From CAZMRW01 sp964568805 (GTDB lineage Bacteria; Pseudomonadota; Gammaproteobacteria; Methylococcales; Methylomonadaceae), in assembly GCA_964568805.1 (NCBI GenBank), contig CAZMRW010000131.1, positions 1-6,737 of the forward strand: a DNA stretch of 6,737 bases, written 5' to 3'. Both the position numbers and the translations under genes were made by a program. The notes beneath the pieces are model-generated. The model had not been told where the DNA came from. It saw only the letters and a program-made list of their open reading frames with translations, and did no database searches. Below are positions 5,385 to 6,737 of the stretch, piece after piece (position 1 is the first letter of the stretch; every line of letters starts with the position of its first letter).

Positions 5385-6680
5385 TTAATAATCGTTAGGC
5401 TGCTGATTTTTTATCGCCTTAAATCCGATATCGGTACGGTAATAGACATTGTTCCAGTGTATGGAGTTGGCAAGCCGGTAGGCTTTGTGTTGGGCATCCT
5501 GAATATCATCACCCAAGGCGCAAGCACAGAGGACCCGCCCGCCGGAGGTGACGATGTCGCTGCCTGAAAACGACGTGCCGGCGTGGAACACTTTGCTGCC
5601 TTCGTCTTGTTGTGTCGATAAACCGGTGATGACGGCGCCTTTTTCATAGGCATCGGGATAACCGCCGGCCGCCATGACGACGCCTAAGGCGGGACGCTGA
5701 TCCCAGTCGCTGCTGACCAGATCGAGTCGGCCGGCCAGTGCGGCTTCGCAAAGTTCGACAAGATCGCTTTTCAGACGCATCATGATCGGCTGGGTTTCCG
5801 GGTCGCCAAAGCGGCAATTGTATTCGAGCACTTTAATCGAACCGTCTTTGCCTATCATTAGGCCCGCATATAAAAAGCCGGTGTATGGCGAGCCGTCCTC
5901 GGCCATGCCCTGTAACGTGGGCTCGATGACGTCCTGCATGACTCGCCGGTGGATATCCGGCGTGACTACCGGAGCGGGGGAATAGGCGCCCATACCGCCG
6001 GTATTGGGGCCTTTGTCGCCGTTATCGCGGGCTTTATGATCTTGTGAGGTGGCCATGGCCAGCGCATGGTTGCCGTCGGCCATGACGATAAAGCTGGCTT
6101 CCTCGCCTTGCAGGAATTCTTCGATAACGACGCGGCTGCCGGCATCGCCGAAGATATTACCGGACAGCATGTCCTCAACGGCGGCAATCGCTTCCGCTTC
6201 AGTCTGTGCGACGATGACGCCTTTGCCTGCAGCCAGGCCATCGGCCTTGACGACGATCGGTGCACCTTGTTGCCTAATATAGGCTATCGCAAGATCCTTG
6301 TCGGTAAATGTTTGATAGCTTGCCGTTGGGATACGGTGGCGGACCATGAAATCCTTGCAAAAGCTTTTGGAGCCTTCCAGTTGCGCGGCTTTGGCTGTAG
6401 GGCCGAAACATTTGAGACCGGCTTCCTGAAAACGGTCGACGATGCCCAATACCAGAGGAACCTCAGGGCCCACGATAGTCAGGCCGATTCGCTGTTGCCT
6501 CGCAAAATCCAGTAGCGCGGGAATATCGTCGACGGCGATGGCGACATTTTCAACAGACGCTTCCAGTGCGGTGCCGGCATTGCCGGGGGCGACGAAGACT
6601 CTGTCGACTTTTGGCGATTGTTTGACTTTCCAGGCGAGGGCGTGTTCACGTCCGCCGCTGCCGACGATAAGGATGTTCAT
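5385..6680 (-). CDS. purD: Phosphoribosylamine-glycine ligase (GAR synthetase)
   Basis: A cytoplasmic enzyme of de novo purine synthesis that joins 5-phosphoribosylamine and glycine with ATP to give glycinamide ribonucleotide. At 431 residues from the ATG at 6680 it has the usual length and appears intact. The N-domain starts MNILIVGSGGREHALAWK, followed by APGNAGT (31-37) and GPEVPLVLGIVD (71-82). The ATP-grasp part shows VVKADGLAAGKGVIVA (143-158), the GDKGPNTGGMGAYSP loop (221-235) and LEYNCRFGDPETQP (285-298), which carries the metal- and ATP-binding Glu and Asn. The C-domain ends VYYRTDIGFKAI plus a short tail. An in-frame TTG at 6689 would add three residues, but the conserved family start is the ATG. 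Directly upstream is a tandem 7-base repeat and no Shine-Dalgarno sequence. In many proteobacteria purH precedes purD; if so here, it lies beyond the right edge. A core gene, more GC-rich than the genes to its left. Confidence 0.97.
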   Translation of the reverse strand: MNILIVGSGGREHALAWKVKQSPKVDRVFVAPGNAGTALEASVENVAIAVDDIPALLDFARQQRIGLTIVGPEVPLVLGIVDRFQEAGLKCFGPTAKAAQLEGSKSFCKDFMVRHRIPTASYQTFTDKDLAIAYIRQQGAPIVVKADGLAAGKGVIVAQTEAEAIAAVEDMLSGNIFGDAGSRVVIEEFLQGEEASFIVMADGNHALAMATSQDHKARDNGDKGPNTGGMGAYSPAPVVTPDIHRRVMQDVIEPTLQGMAEDGSPYTGFLYAGLMIGKDGSIKVLEYNCRFGDPETQPIMMRLKSDLVELCEAALAGRLDLVSSDWDQRPALGVVMAAGGYPDAYEKGAVITGLSTQQDEGSKVFHAGTSFSGSDIVTSGGRVLCACALGDDIQDAQHKAYRLANSIHWNNVYYRTDIGFKAIKNQQPNDY

Positions 6681-6682
6681 GG

Positions 6683-6737
6683 GGTTCAAGGTTCAAGGTT
6701 CAAGGTTCAAGGTTCAAGGTTCAAGGTTCAAGGTTCA
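6683..6737. repeat. Tandem heptamer array upstream of purD
   Basis: GGTTCAA is repeated head to tail seven full times (6683-6731), and six bases of an eighth copy reach the window end, all without a mismatch. On the purD strand the unit is TTGAACC. The array ends two bases before the purD ATG, so the leader next to the start codon is made of repeat. The true length is unknown because the window is cut inside it. Such perfect short arrays are prone to gain and loss of units by slippage. Confidence 0.95.

Noticed and set aside
5355..5567. Small plus-strand ORF between the palindrome and purD
   Set aside because: Most of it overlaps the purD 3' end in antisense, there is no Shine-Dalgarno site, and no recognisable protein.
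6066..6515. 149-codon open frame on the plus strand inside purD
   Set aside because: It is antisense to a fully conserved gene. Long open antisense frames are expected opposite GC-rich coding sequence, and the peptide shows no domain.
6683..6737. Iterons of a replication origin or a CRISPR/attachment site
   Set aside because: The 7-base units are directly contiguous without spacers, have no DnaA-box-like neighbours or rep gene, and abut a purine gene; a simple tandem repeat explains them.

Overview
The window looks like part of a gammaproteobacterial chromosome. The purD protein is a typical proteobacterial form. Between purD and the upstream gene lies a long, perfect, REP-like palindrome (GTGGGAGCGACGCC...). 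From memory, palindromes of this general kind are common in methanotroph-type gammaproteobacteria such as Methylomonas and Methylobacter. That placement is an inference and was not tested by any search.

Left third (about 1-1920): a graveyard of insertion sequences. A decayed IS110-family transposase fragment (185-569) carries two in-frame stops and one frameshift. It is cut off by a degenerate IS3-family element (570-1637). That element still has recognisable TGA...TCA terminal inverted repeats, but its transposase is broken by two small extra blocks, a frameshift and an internal deletion that removes the first catalytic Asp. It abuts the right-hand remnant of a second, different IS3-family element (1638-1843), with the junction falling in that element's catalytic Glu codon. 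A further orphan copy of the first element's left end lies at 1898-1915.

Middle (about 1920-5250): a TATAAT-like promoter box and a short interrupted reading frame lead into two same-strand genes for surface polysaccharide synthesis. The first is a 708-residue protein starting at TTG that fuses a WbsX/GH99-like domain to an RgpF-like domain. The second is a 327-residue family 2 glycosyltransferase of the rhamnosyltransferase-like type. They probably form one transcription unit and act together on an O-antigen or capsule-like glycan. The rest of such a cluster would be outside the window or lost. The insertion sequences mark one edge of this accessory segment.

Right part (5250-6737): the polysaccharide genes run head-on into purD on the minus strand, which encodes phosphoribosylamine-glycine ligase of de novo purine synthesis. 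The palindrome sits between the two 3' ends. Immediately upstream of the purD start codon is a tandem array of a 7-base unit (GGTTCAA on the plus strand, TTGAACC on the purD strand). It occupies the place of a normal ribosome binding site and runs off the window edge.

I found no tRNA, rRNA, CRISPR array, toxin-antitoxin pair or defence system. I do not think the window holds a clearly new system. The points most worth following up are the heptamer array at purD, the inverted arms around the IS3 frameshift site, the orphan IS end, and the interrupted small ORF overlapping the TTG start.
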